Shown in pieces: positions 34,612 through 46,672 of a stretch of DNA of 64,000 nt. The stretch spans positions 13,896,058 through 13,960,057 of the forward strand of contig NC_068345.1 of NCBI RefSeq assembly GCF_014633365.1. The letters are read 5' to 3'. A model generated the notes under the pieces. It ran no database searches and had not been told where the DNA came from. It saw only the letters and a program-made list of their open reading frames with translations. A program made the translations under genes and the position numbers. The stretch comes from Diospyros lotus. Taxonomy: Eukaryota; Streptophyta; Magnoliopsida; Ericales; Ebenaceae. The first letter of the stretch is position 1. The number at the start of each line of letters is the position of its first letter.

Positions 34612-37279
34612 TGTTTTCATACGACTCTTGGGGCCTATTCAAGATTTAGCTGAACCCAAGGCCAACACGGTCCTTGGGGCCCATTTAATAGCTCAACCCA
34701 AGGCTTTAAAGCACATACACCTCCATACAACAATAACCATATGCATAAAAGATTTCCCTACTACTACTCACCCATGGTTATACAATAACTCATTAACATA
34801 GATATGAAATCATAGACATGAAACCCATTTTATATACACATATAAGATCATGCATGTTTACACAATTCCCTCATCTTTACCCTCATGAGCATTCATTTCT
34901 CTATGCACAAGACTAATCTTCTTCTTCACAACAATGACTAACCATGATATCAAATGACAAATGAATCCATTATTAATTAATATGATGATTTAGGGGTAAA
35001 ATATAAGCATTAGAGGATGTATTGAATAGTGGCAGGGGTAGAATGGTTGACAGTTAGGCTAGATCTGTCGACCGCTAAGAACTTGCTTCACAAACGATCA
35101 ACAGCCTTACCCCCAACTGTCCACCGCCAAAGTCCATTCCTCCCAAATGGTTGACAGATTGGGCGTGGTTAGTCGACAACCATAATGCAATCTCCCATAA
35201 ACGAATCACAAAAGATGAAATGGTTGACAAGCGAAGGACGTTGGTTGATAAACATAAATCAAATGCACTAAGGTCAATAACCCAAGGCCCAATTGTCGAC
35301 TGACAATGACTTGGACGCAAAGAAACACGAACGAAAACAACAACGTAAGTAAGATACACAAAATCCTTGCATTGCTCCTAACTCTAATCAAATAATGCTT
35401 CAATCCTTGAAAAGAAAAGGGTGATACAAAACCCTATTGAGACTTTGGAAGAGGTTTACCAAAAATCCAAGAAGACCCATAATGTTTACAAAACAAGAGG
35501 AAGCAATACCCATATATTCAGAAATGGAAATATCAAGAAACAAAACCACAAGAAAAAAAGAAAGAGTCAATAACTCCGGATAGGGTAGAGACCTGGCTTG
35601 CTCATGAAAAGAAAAGAAAATGAAGAACTTGCACAAGAAACAAAGAGAAGAAGAATAAAAACTTGCCTCTTAAAAGAAAAAAAGGAAAGAGAACTTGCCT
35701 TAGATATTTGGATGGCTAAACCAAAAATGCAAACTGCTAGAACTGCAACTCCCACTCTTGAAGCTCCAAATCAGAGAATGAAAAAGAAAAAAGAAGAGGA
35801 AAGAAAAAGGAAGAAGAAAGCATGGAGAAGGAAGAGAGGGAGTGGCTTGGAAGCCAAGCTCACCTACTCCCTCATTTTCTATATACACATATACATTACA
35901 AAAAAATTGATTTTTTGCAGGCCACTCCCCCTCTTCCTCTTCTATATACATATATACACAACAAAAAAAATTAATTTTTTGCCGCAATTTTAAAAATCGC
36001 CACAAAACATAGTATTTTGCGACAGTTTTAAAAAATCGTCACAAAATTTAAAAATTTAAAAATTTTAAATTTTAAAATTAAATTTTGCAGCGATTTTTCA
36101 GAAATTGCTGTTACATTTAGAAAATGATTAAATAATTAAAAAAATTAAATTAAATTAACATCTGCAGTGGTTTTTCAAAATCGTTGCAAAATTCATTAAA
36201 AAATTTTATTTTGCGGTAGTTTTCAAAAAACTGTCGCAAAATTTAGAAAATAATTTAATAATTAAAAAATTAAAAAAAAAGAAATTTTAATAATTTTAAA
36301 AAGAAATTTTAAAAAAATATATAAAATTTTCTTTTTATTTTTTAAATAATTAATTAATTAAATTTAATTTAATTCAATTAATTTATTTTTAATTTATTCC
36401 ATTGTTCTTTTAAAATATAATAAATTAATTTCTATTTTTAAATTTATATTAAAAAATATAAAATATAATTTTAGAAAATAGTGGTTAGATTAGTATATAA
36501 TTAATATGCGCAAATATATAATAAGAAGTCTTTGCAGATTAGATGATTTTGCGCGTGCACGTGCAAACAGGAGGCCTCAGGTTCGAAACTAGGGAAGGGG
36601 AAGGATGTTGGAATTAAATTTCTAGCATTACTACGTGGTGCACAAGGGGCCAGGTGCAGTCTGGTTGCGCATGCATGCACGAGGGCAGGAAACAACGGCA
36701 ATTCTGAAATCTCGCTAAAATGCAATATTTTTGAAATTTTTTGCAGTGGTTCCAAAACCGCTGCTAAATGTTTTAAAAATCGCCGTAAAATCTATTATTT
36801 TGCAGTGGTTTATAAGCTGTCGCAAAAAATATAATTTACAGTGGTTATTCTAGAGATTGCTGAAACTGCCGTTAAATCACTTTATGATAGTTAAAACAAC
36901 AATAGAATACAAAAAAAAACTGTCACAAAATACAAAAAAAAAAATCGCTTAATGCTGATTTTTTTGTAATAGTACCCCGCTCACACACACATATATACCC
37001 ACATATACGCAGCCCTTGGCCCAATTCCCACTTTAATTTTTGACTTTTTAACACTGGTTTTTTTTTGTTTTTTACTTTTTCACACATATTTCTTTTTCAT
37101 TAACTTAGACTTTTCAACTCATTTAAATTTCCATTTCCCTAGACTTTTCAACATGCAACAAATTCACTATTTACTTTTTAATTCAAATTATTTTAATCAC
37201 ATTGATCAAAATATATATCAAAATACCACATATACAAAATAATGGCCAAATAATCTAGATTCACCAACGAGTTATTACA
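34612..37279 (-). repeat. Large LTR (family G, copy 1) carrying a CACTA derivative
   Basis: The unit runs from TGTTTTCATACG to GTTATTACA and separates the two parts of gene unit 2. It shares long stretches with 44810-45768, including a GTTGAC/GTCGACCG motif cluster (35045-35310) and a 'cttgcattgctc' block. Purine-rich sequence near 35500-35870 gives overlapping short frames without domains. Adjacent unit sequence was deleted at the insertion, so no target duplication remains. Confidence 0.5.
35957..36972. mobile_element. Non-autonomous CACTA element, copy 2 (decayed)
   Basis: It opens CACAACAAAAAAAATTAATT and closes TGATTTTTTTGTAATAG, both decayed forms of the intact termini of copy 1. Arms carry degenerate TTTTGCGGC/GCCGCAAAA repeats with many CG positions lost. 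A second terminus-like sequence, CATTACAAAAAAATTG, lies 63 bp outside at 35894. Confidence 0.75.
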
Positions 37280-37660
37280 AAAAAAATTATCATTAAATAA
37301 TCTAAATTTTTGCATGTCTAAAAAATACGTCAATTTAATACTTGAACTTTTGAAAAGAAGGTAAATTTCATATTTTTGGTCATTCGAGTGTTAGTTTGAG
37401 TGATGATGGTTAATGGTTGACTAACAATAGGTCTTAAATTGGAACAATTTTGAAATTACAAGTACTAAAAAAATGAACAAGTATTAAACTAGAAATTGTT
37501 GTATAATTAATACAAAGATGAAATTAATCCTTTTCACCCACACAAGGTTCGTGACACCCGAGAGTACTCCAACGAACCAACGCAAAATCTTCTGTTTCTT
37601 TGTCCAGTGTTCTGATTGTGAACCCCTTTCCTCCTCTTCTTTCAGCTCTCTTCACAACTT

Positions 37661-37668
37661 TATAAATA
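37661..37668 (+). promoter_or_regulatory. TATA box of secreted-protein gene copy 2
   Basis: TATAAATA sits 60 bp upstream of the ATG at 37728 with the same preceding pyrimidine patch as copies 1 and 3. Confidence 0.75.
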
Positions 37669-37727
37669 GCCAGCCATGGCCGTATCTACGGTTTATACCA
37701 CTCAAGGAAGCCGCTTCAACAGCTCAA

Positions 37728-38165
37728 ATGGCTACACCAAAACACGTCTCCACCGCTTTCAGTCTGGTTCTGATATGTTTCTGTTTAACTCTTAGCTCTG
37801 CTCATCGTGGACTGCTATCCGTGGACGACGATCTCCAGCCAAATTCTATATCCGCCAATGGAGGTGGAGGTGGAGGAGGAGGCGGAGGCGGTGGAGGCTG
37901 TGGCCCTTCTGGTTCTGCCTGTTGCGGCGGGGCGGGAGTTGGGACGTACCCTATATGCGGCGGACCTGCCTGCAGTGCTTGTTCTTGCCCCAGCTACTGT
38001 CCGCCGCCTGGTTTTCGTTGTTACCATGCTGGTGCTGACGCGTCTCCGGCCGCTATGAAATATGAAGCCCCGGCCGAGGACGGCCCTGGCAGTGGGTCCC
38101 CGAAAGAAAGTGAGGGCACGCCGCCGACGAGACCGCCAAGTTCGCTGAACCATGTCGAGCCATAA
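37728..38165 (+). CDS. Secreted Gly-rich, Cys-rich small protein, copy 2
   Basis: This 145-residue copy has the same signal peptide, the same DDDLQPNS segment, an uninterrupted 13-Gly tract, nine Cys and the same Pro/Ser-rich tail ending NHVEP. Differences from copy 1 include Thr for Ile at residue 9, Ser for Pro before the CC pair, Gly for Arg after PIC, and SCPS where copy 1 has PYPS. The frame is intact from promoter to stop, and the 5' and 3' flanks are conserved, so it may be expressed. The family is not recognised. Confidence 0.8.
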   Translation: MATPKHVSTAFSLVLICFCLTLSSAHRGLLSVDDDLQPNSISANGGGGGGGGGGGGGCGPSGSACCGGAGVGTYPICGGPACSACSCPSYCPPPGFRCYHAGADASPAAMKYEAPAEDGPGSGSPKESEGTPPTRPPSSLNHVEP

Positions 38166-38700
38166 CCAGATTCAGCTGCAACACGAGCGTAAGATGGAAG
38201 AGGAAGACTAATTATAATATCAGTGGGAATTGCACGTCATGGATGATCCCACTACTTAGAAATAGGAACCACCAGCTCTAGTGTGCTACCTGCTGGGTAC
38301 ACAGCTCAGTCATGTAATGGTTTAAAGCGAGACCATTATTAAGAGGCAAATGCTCAATAACTAATGCTAAGTTTATGAATATATATCTCTTATCTTCTAT
38401 ATATTGTGTTTAATGAATATAATCTCTACTACTCAATGAGCCCAGATATGAACAATTAAAAAGTTACTAGTGAAGAAACTGATCAGGTTAAACAATATAA
38501 AATGAGCATGTTGGTCCAAAAATATTGGGGAGAGAAAAAAAAATTAAAATGTCTAACTGCAAATGATTAAACGAAATCAAAAATTTTGAAAAAAAATAAA
38601 AATAAGACCTATCAAGGTCATGCGCCTAGATAGGTTCTCTCTCTAAGCTTCTCAAACATCATTGATTCGGCATTGAGTCTCCAATTCAATTGTGTTGTTC

Positions 38701-39119
38701 CTTGTTTCTCGAATTTACTGAGGCTTATGGCTCACTTGATCTTTTTTGCCATTCGAAGTGAAGGAAATAATGTTATTGGGGGTGAGTCCAGTAGGACTAC
38801 AGCCCAGGGATAGTAGTGTACGGAGACACGTCTTAATTTCAAAGATTTTAGTTAGTGATTTGGTGAGATTTATAATGATTAGAATTTGTTATGTTTATTA
38901 GAATTTGAGCCTCTTATTATTTTGTATGGCCATCAAGCCTATTGTCGTGAGATTTTAAAAATGTAATTAAATTTTATTTAAATTTTTCCTGCTAGAAATG
39001 AAATGAGTTATTATTTGAGTTTAATTTTGTTCTATATCATCTCTATAATAACCTTTTTTTTGAGTATTCTATGCTAAGTGAGAATATTCAAAAGTGGCCC
39101 TTACATTAGAACAGAATAA
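38701..39119 (+). repeat. LTR-like fragment
   Basis: A block 'gaggcttatggctcact' (38719-38737) is the reverse complement of 'gagccataaggctcaac' at 42968-42985 in the family G LTR, suggesting an LTR piece in plus orientation. No frame of interest. Confidence 0.35.
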
Positions 39120-39413
39120 TACCTAGCAACTTACTAGCCTTATACTAAGGGCAAGAAAGCCATAGGCTTTAAATGGGTCTATAAGATCAAATACAAACCT
39201 AATGGGACTCTAGATCATTACAAAGCTAGATTAGTTGCAAAAGGTTATTATCAAATTGAGGGCACGGATTACAAGGATAGTTTTCCTTGGTTGCGAAGAT
39301 GGTTATTGTTCGACTTTTCATAGCATTAGCTACATCTAAAGGCTGGCCAATACATTAGCTTGACATTAACAATGCTTTCTTTCATGGGTTTATAGATGAA
39401 GAGTGTAACGCCC
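39120..39413 (+). pseudogene. Copia reverse transcriptase fragment, left part
   Basis: The frame reads GKKAIGFKWVYKIKYKPNGT then KARLVAKGYYQIEGTDYKDSF, the start of a Copia RT domain, followed by a frameshift. Near the end (another frame) is a NAFFHGFIDEE-like stretch, a standard Copia RT block. It is interrupted at 39413 by the solo LTR and continues at 41926. Confidence 0.8.
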
Positions 39414-41920
39414 CGCTTTTCTGGCGCGTTATGACTTGGGACAATTTCCGGACAATAATTTTTTTTTCCTTTAAACACTAAATCTAAACTACATCATTCC
39501 TCGAATTCGTCCCAGAATTCCCATACATTAATCTCGAAAGAGAATCATTATACACATCAAATGCGGAAGCAAAGATCGAAACCTAATATCTTAACATTAA
39601 TCATAAATAAATTCAACATTCCTCAAAGTGTTCAGAATTCAAAATAGCAGAACTTAAATACATAGGCTACATACATTTCATTTTCCATGCACCCTACTAA
39701 GTATCATTTCATGTCTCATTTATCCTCAAACTTGCTACAATCTCCACCTAGAACGTTTGAATATTCCAGGGGCAAAAAACCCAAGTTAGATGATGAACCA
39801 TCTAAGTAAGGGTACATAATGCTATGTCATGTGTGTATGCAATGTCTTTCATCGTAGGTGTCAATTGCACCCCTCATGCTACTTACCATTTTTGCGGCCC
39901 CCTTTTTCGAAGCCGAGGTGTATGGGTGTACCCTTGGTAAAGTAGCGGTGCTAGTTCGTACTCCCTACGGCCTCAAATGCGAGTGATCAATGATATCAAC
40001 GTGTATTTATGCATTACATGGTCATGTCATGTATGCAGTCTACGTGATGGATACATATCAGAGTATGTCAGTATGATAAAAACATTTTCGAGGAAGTATC
40101 ACTTACAAACCAAGCATTTTCCATAAAACTAACTTTAATTGGGGAGTACCACTTACCTTCTAGAGCTAATCAGGCTAACTCGATATCCATGCCTTGCCTC
40201 GTGCATCGCCTTGATTTGCGTATCAACCTCAAAATTTGACAAGTCATTTCAACTTATTCCTCAAAGTATCCTAATTATCATAATTATTTAAATAAATATT
40301 AAATTCTATTTTTTCATAATTTCTAACATTTTTTATAATTTTCTCTCTATTTCTTCTTATTTTCCCTCAATAATTCCAAATTAAATATTTCTAAAAATAT
40401 TTTTTCAAATATTTTACTACGAAAATTCATAAAATAATATTTTGAAATTTCTGAAATTTTCTAAGAAATCTTACTCACCTTAACTTAGCATCTCGGATTT
40501 CCTCGGTATGCGTGTCATATTCCAGAAACGCGTACTCGGGCCGCTTTTCTTGCCAAAATCTCCGGGATATTACTGAAACATAATTTCCTATTTTTTGGGG
40601 GGGATTTTTTTAGGATTTTTTCTATTTTTTTCTCCATTTTTTCTTTCTTTTCCTTTTTTCTTTCTTTCCTTTTCTTTTCTTTTTTTTTTTCTTCCTCCTT
40701 CTTCCTCCCCCTTCTTCTTCTTCCTCTCATCCCTATAATTGCCATTTGCCATTCTCTTTTTTTTTTTTTTCTTCTTCCTTCTCTTTCTTCTTCCTTTTCT
40801 TTTCTTTTTCTTTTTTTCTTCTTCTTCTCCTTCGTCTTCTTTCTCCATTGCCGAACCAGCACCCTCCGCGCACACAGCGCTTGCGGCTGCCAGCACCCGG
40901 CCCTCCCGCCAGTCGCCGCCGCTTGCCAGTGCCACCACTCGCCTCCCTGGTCGCCCCCACTGCCCGCACAGCTTCGCCGGTAGCTGATCGCGACCGCCTT
41001 CAGTCTTCGGCCCTCAGCTGGTTGTTGCTCGTGCGGCCATGGCCGCTCACTGCTTGATGTGGCAGTTTGCTCCGCCACCCCGCGCGCCATTGCCTCAGCT
41101 GACCTCTCCCTCATGATCTCTTCTTTCTCTCTCGGCCTTGCTCGCCCACGCTTGCTGCCATTTCTCCTTGCTTCCATTTTCCCACATCTCCTCCCCTTTT
41201 ATAGTCGAATTCCACCATCCACCTCACCACTTTTGCCCATACTTCCTTGCGTGCAAAACCCTCTTGGCGTGAGAATCACTTCACTTGCTGCCATGGGTTT
41301 CCAGAGTATGGCATGGGATTTGAAGTTGCAAGGGCGTGGCCATTGCGTGCCACTACACGCATATATATATATATAATTATATATTATACTAATTTATTAT
41401 TAAAGGAAAATACATATAAACCTCAATTTTCTTCTTAATCTCACTAGAATAATTCTCTAATTGTAATAATATCCTCAAACACTGAATTAATTGACATAAC
41501 GATACTGAAAACACGAAATTAATAACTTGAAGCTTATTTAAAAGGACGATTTTGCCCCAGTATCCTTACCGGGCTATCGTTTCCTCTCGAAATCACTAAA
41601 GGGTTGCTCATTACGTAAAATCGGAGCCCCCCTAGGGTTCCGTTGATTTTTTGGGAGTCTCCTACGACAATTCAGTTTTACAGCCTAAATGGCAGTTGTA
41701 TTTTAGCTGTACCGAAAACTGTTCCCAATCCGATTTCTTTTGATACCATAAATTTTATCTCGAAACGCTCGTCGAGACCATGTAACTTTCTTTAGACAAT
41801 TTCACTTTGAGACATTCCCTGCAGTCGATTCGATACTTATAACTATTATCAAGCCAATTTTTCGGTATTCTAAACTTATTAAAATTACGTGGCAACCTTA
41901 TCTAAACATGGGGTATTACA
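39414..41920 (-). repeat. Solo gypsy-type LTR with AAGAG target duplication
   Basis: TGTAACGCCCCGC at the left end and ATGGGGTATTACA at the right end are flanked by AAGAG (39409-39413 and 41921-41925). It splits a Copia RT frame in phase. The copy at 62835 is the same family in the opposite direction, and its arrangement implies that this one is minus-oriented with a TATA box, ctataaaagg, at 41197-41204. Long pyrimidine tracts (40600-40830) and a GC-rich block (40860-41120) produce several overlapping Arg/Lys/Glu-rich or Pro/Ser-rich frames that I reject as genes. Confidence 0.85.
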
Positions 41921-41925
41921 AAGAG

Positions 41926-42622
41926 GTTTACATGATTCCATGCCCTGGTTATTCTAAGGATTTACCTCGGCAGATTTTTCCTCTTACAACGGTCCCTTTA
42001 TGGCCTTAAACAAGCGTCTCGTTAGTAGAACATTGAGTTTTCATTCTTCCTTGTTGGTTTGGGTTTCACACAATCATCTCATAACCACTATGTATTCATG
42101 CAGTCCACTGAGTCTTCTTTCTTGTCTCTTTTAGTGTATGTGAATGATGTTATCATCACTAGAAATAGTTTGGAATTGATACAACAGGTGAAACATCAAC
42201 TCAACAATAAGCTTACCATCAAAGACATTGGGTTTCTCAAGTATTTTCTCGGCCTTGAAATGGTCTTCTCATCTTCGAGCACTTTCATCTCATAGCGTAT
42301 GTTCATTCTTGACTTAGTGTCTGAGATAGGTTAGAATATAGCTAGGCCATCTTCTTTTCCTTTAGCCAAAGGGTTGCACTTACACCCTGATGAAGGGGTT
42401 CTCCTATCTGCTTCAGATCAATATCATCGTTTGCTTGCTAAACTCTTATACCTCAATTTAACTAGGACTGGCATCAATTATGCTGTCCAGCACCCGAGTC
42501 AAATCATGACTAGTCCTCACCAGCCTTACCTTGTTCCAACACTTCAAGTGGTTCGTTACTTAAAGGGGATGACTTCTATAGGTCTATACTATGATGACCC
42601 ACTCTTAGAGAAATCCTGCTAG
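41926..42622 (+). pseudogene. Copia reverse transcriptase fragment, right part
   Basis: It resumes with VYMIPCPGYSKD, then a stretch with QSSHNHYVFMQ, and the catalytic box region LLVYVNDVIITRNSLE (about 42130-42176), where YVDD has become YVND. Further blocks are IKDIGFLKYFLGLEM, YHRLLAKLLYLNLTRTGINYAVQ and VVRYLKGMTSIGLYY. Stops separate these pieces. The catalytic Asp-to-Asn change and the stops make it inactive. Confidence 0.85.
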
Positions 42623-45600
42623 CATAGGAATCTGAGAGGAAGTCCTCACAAAATGGATACTGATATAACTTAAGATAATTACATTCCCAACTTGCTCACT
42701 TAACAACAGGAGCCAAGATAAATATTTACATTACAATTCATTTAACATACTTTTTTTGGGGTTTAACCACCCCATACATCTCAAAATAAAATGGCAACAA
42801 AATTTAAATACGAAATTAAACTTTTTTCTATCTTTCCTTAAAACACACCCTATTGATCTTTTGGTTGGGACTACTCTGTACACGTAGCTACCCACAAGAC
42901 TCAAACACCGCTAAGCTTGCTCCCTTCCTAGCTTTACCCTTACCTGTAATGATGCAAAAGAAAAAGTGAGCCATAAGGCTCAACAAGTATAATTTAAATA
43001 AATGGGGCATTATGAACCATATACATGAATGAGAAAAAACCAAGTAGAGTGAGAATACTTGCTACAATCATAAACCCACATCATGCTTTACCATAACATA
43101 TATCATTGCATATCAAACCATATCATCACTTGTGGACCGAAGTCCTTCCACGCATTATTTTTCACTAGGCGAGCATCATGAGCCAAAGCTCCCATGCATT
43201 GACTTTCATCAAGCAAGCATTATGAGCCAAAGCTCCTACCAATCAGGTAAGTGCCTACTGAACTTAGGGGTACCCTGTGGACCTAGTCTGCCACGCAAAA
43301 TAATAGTCACACAAAATAATTATTATGCCCATGTAAACATTTTGTAACATCACTACAAAAAAAATAATTTTTTGCAGTCGTTTAAAAAATCGCCGCAAAA
43401 CATCGTATTTTGCGGCAGTTCTCAAACCGCCGCAAAAAACGTTTTTTGCAGCGGTTTTTTTTACATTTTGCTGCGGTTTCCAAAAACCGTCGCAAAATTC
43501 ATTAGGACATTTAATTTTGCGCCGATTTTTTAAAATCGCCGCTAAATTAACAAAATAATTAAAAAATTAAATTAAATTTTGTGGCGGTTTCTTACAAATC
43601 GTGGCTAAATTAAAAAATAATTAAATAATAAAATAATTAAAATTGAAAGAATAAAATTAAAAAATTAAAATTAAATCAATATTAGCGGCGATTTTCAAAA
43701 ACTACCGCTAAATTCAAAAATAATAAAATAATAAAATAATTAAAATTAAATAATAAAATTAAAAATTAAAATTAAATTAATAATTGCGGTGGTTTTTAAG
43801 ACCTACCGCTAAATTCAAAGAATAATTAAATAATTTAATATTAAAATTAAATTAACATTTGTCATAAATTCATTAAAAAATTAAAAATTCCTTAAGAAAA
43901 TAATTAAAAATTAAATTAATAAAAATATAAAATCTTAAAAATAAATTTAAAATTTAATTTAAATTAATCACAAAATTCATTAAAAAATTTAATTTAAAAA
44001 ATAAAAATAAATTTAACAAAATTTTAATAATTTTTAAAAAATATATAAAATCTTCTTTTTATTTTTTAATGAATTAATTTGTTTAATTTAACTCAATTAA
44101 TTTATTTTTAATTTATTCCTTTATTATTTTAAAAAATAATAAATTAATTAATGTTTTTTAATTTATATTAAAATATATAAAATATAATTATATAAAATAA
44201 TGATTGTATTAGTATATAAATTATATGTGCGCACATAATACAAGGGGGCTTCACAGATCAAGCGATTTGCGTATGCATGCGTATAGGGGAGGTCTGGGGA
44301 TCGAAACTTGGGGAGGGGAAGGGCTGAAAATAATTTCCAGCAGCAACGCCACGTGGCGCTACAGTTAGTCCAGCGCGCGCGCAAGGAGGGCTGGGGCCAG
44401 CGCACGGCCGAGCCCGCTAAAATTTAAAAAATAATTTTTTTATTTTAGCGATGGTTTTGAAACCGTCGATAAAATTAAAAAATTAAAATTAATTTTTTTT
44501 TAATTTTACCGTCGCTAAATCACATATTTAGCGGTGGTTTTTAAACCTCCACAACAAATGTTACTTAGCAGCGGTTATTCTAGTGGTTGCTAAAAACCAT
44601 CGTTAAATGCTTCACGACGCTTGATTTAGCGACGATTTTAAAAATCGCTGCTAAATTACGTGAACCGTCGCAAAATGCAAAAAAAAACCGCCGCTAAATG
44701 CTGATTTTTTTGTAGTGCATGCATAATCTTATGCACTTATAAATCTCTTTGAGCTAATGCTCAACATGGTGTTTGCATATATTCACATTATTAGGTACAC
44801 ATTGGCAATTTCAACATATTCTAATATTGAGCACTCGTGGTAATATTTTCGCCCCCTCCCAACAAAATCCAATCAATGAAGGAACGTAAGTAATAGATAA
44901 TATGAAGTTCAGGGAGTAGAATAAAAGCAAAACAAGAAGCAACAGTTGACAATAGAAGCAAAATAGTCGACAACTCAAGAGCATCTGTTGACCGCCAGAG
45001 ACTACCCCCAAGAACGGTCGACAACCTCGTCCCTAACTGTTAACCGCTAGAGGTCATTCCTCCAAACAATTGATAGCTTGGGTGTGGTCAGTTGACCGAC
45101 AGAATACAACCAGCTCAGCCATCCTCAAACGGTCGACAGTCCAAGGCAAATGGTTGACCGGCATAAGCCTAAAACACGAAGAATACGAACGAGAACCAGG
45201 AAATGCATACAAGAACACCAAACTCTTGCATTGCTCTTAACTTTAATCAAATAAAGCATCATTCCTTTGAAAAATAAAGGGTGAAACAAAACCCTATTGA
45301 AACTTTAAAAAAGGTTCATCAAGAATCCAAGAAAACCGACAAGATTTACAAAACCAAGAAATGAAACCCACTTAAATTGAAAATTGGGGTTTAAGCTCCC
45401 AAAATCCCAAAGAAATAAAAGAGCCAATAATTTCCAATTGAAGAAGAGAGTTAGGGCTTGCTTTCAAAAGAGGAAAATAATAGAAGAACTTGCAAATGAA
45501 AAGGAGAATAAGAAGAACTTTCTTTAGAGATTTGTTTGATGTTGGAATCGGAGAAGTACCCATTGGTACTAAAAATCCCCACCTTTCTTGAAGCTTCAAT

Positions 45601-45768
45601 CAAGAAGAAGAAGAATGGAAAGAACGAAAGAAGATGAAAAAGGTAAAATGGAGAGGAAGCTTGCACGCTAAGCTCAATCGGTCAACTGTTCCCTCTTTTT
45701 CTCCTTTTTCTTTTTCATTTTATACCCTTACCTTTATACACACACAAATACATATATTAAAAACCTAC
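42623..45768 (-). repeat. Large LTR (family G, copy 2), left portion
   Basis: After the Copia fragment the sequence has LTR character ('gagccataaggctcaac', repeated 'catgagccaaagctcc' blocks near 43166-43235), a CACTA derivative (43351-44717), and then the portion shared with 34985-35890. A GTCGACC/GTTGACC cluster lies at 44945-45160. Short frames show no domain. The LTR is interrupted by the Copia element at 45769, and a short remainder follows it at 52264-52437. Confidence 0.45.
43351..44717. mobile_element. Non-autonomous CACTA element, copy 3 (TSD CAT)
   Basis: Termini CACTACAAAAAAAAT and TTTTTTTGTAGTG are flanked by CAT at 43348-43350 and 44718-44720. The arms have the same GCGGCGGTTT/AAACCGCCGC repeats as copy 1, and the AT-rich middle has expanded ttaaaattaaat tracts. 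A GC-rich core (44230-44410) contains 'ggggatcgaaac', the B-box-like sequence. No transposase. Confidence 0.9.
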
Positions 45769-46588
45769 TGTTGTGTTTGTGCCTCGCAAAACAACCAGAA
45801 AACCATATCGTTAGGGCAAAGAATACAACAAAACAGTAAAGAAAATTGAACTAACAGCAAGCTGAAAAATAAGAACAGCAAACTCCCTTTAAGCACTCGA
45901 TAATGGAGAAGAAGAAGGTGGACTTTCAAGGCTCAGCGTTGATCAGTTCGACACCCACAAATGGTACCCTAGAATTGGTTCCAAGCACAACCCAAGAACT
46001 GCATTCAATCAATACCCAAAACGGCCTTAAACACAAAGCCCACAACCGAGAATCGCACACCCACACAAGGACGAAGAAACCCCACCAAGGAGAACCCTCT
46101 TCTCATTCTCGGCTCTCTCTCACTCTTCTCTCATGTTCTCCTCTGTTCGGCGCCTCCTATAACCCTGATTTCAAGATCCAGATAACTCCTAAGAACCAGG
46201 AAAGATCTCTCCAAGATGAGGATAACCCTCAAGATATCCGAAACGATTGAGATAAGATAAGGGAAGCAGAAAACAAACCTGCGTAGGAATCGGCTGGGAG
46301 AACAGAACTGAAGAAGCTAGGTCAAACAAGGACTTATATATGTGGGCTTTTAGATAAGGTAGTGGGCAGTGAAAGAAATGGGCTTGGTCTTTGTGTTGAG
46401 CAGCTGGGCCAAGCCCAGCTTTCCTCAAAACCAAAATAAATGTGCTTGGGCCATTTTCTTGATGGGCCACCTCTTTGTGGGATTGAACCTCTCAATATAA
46501 CTATCAATCTTCGGCCGAGGCCTATGATAGATAACTTACCCGACCAAAACATCATCGCATTGGACTTGTTGGGTATCACACCTCAACA
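45769..46588 (-). repeat. 3' LTR of the Copia element
   Basis: It begins TGTTGTGTTTGTGCC and ends CACACCTCAACA, giving TGTTG/CAACA inverted ends. Frames inside it (for example 45903-46250) are duplicated in the other LTR and carry no domain. Confidence 0.9.
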
Positions 46589-46601
46589 AATCTCCACCTT
46601 G
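46589..46601 (-). other. Polypurine tract of the Copia element
   Basis: Read on the minus strand the bases just inside the 3' LTR are AAGGTGGAGATT, a close variant of the AAGTGGGAGATT tract common in plant Copia elements. Confidence 0.65.
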
Positions 46602-46672
46602 ATACCTAACAAGGCCTGCACACAAGCAAACGAATTTGTTAGTTGACACAAGTACCAAATAGATTGAAAAAT

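Larger units (their letters stand above)
37280..38700 (+). repeat. Duplicated gene unit, copy 2, gene-bearing part
   Basis: It matches copy 1 from about 4395 to 5820 and copy 3 from about 58955 to 60340. It includes the promoter, the secreted-protein gene and about 530 bp of 3' flank, and ends near 38700 where LTR-like sequence begins. Confidence 0.85.

Noticed and set aside
40515..41177. 220-codon Lys/Glu/Arg-rich minus-strand frame and overlapping frames
   Set aside because: They derive from long pyrimidine tracts and a GC-rich block inside a solo LTR whose ends and target duplication are clear; no domain is visible.
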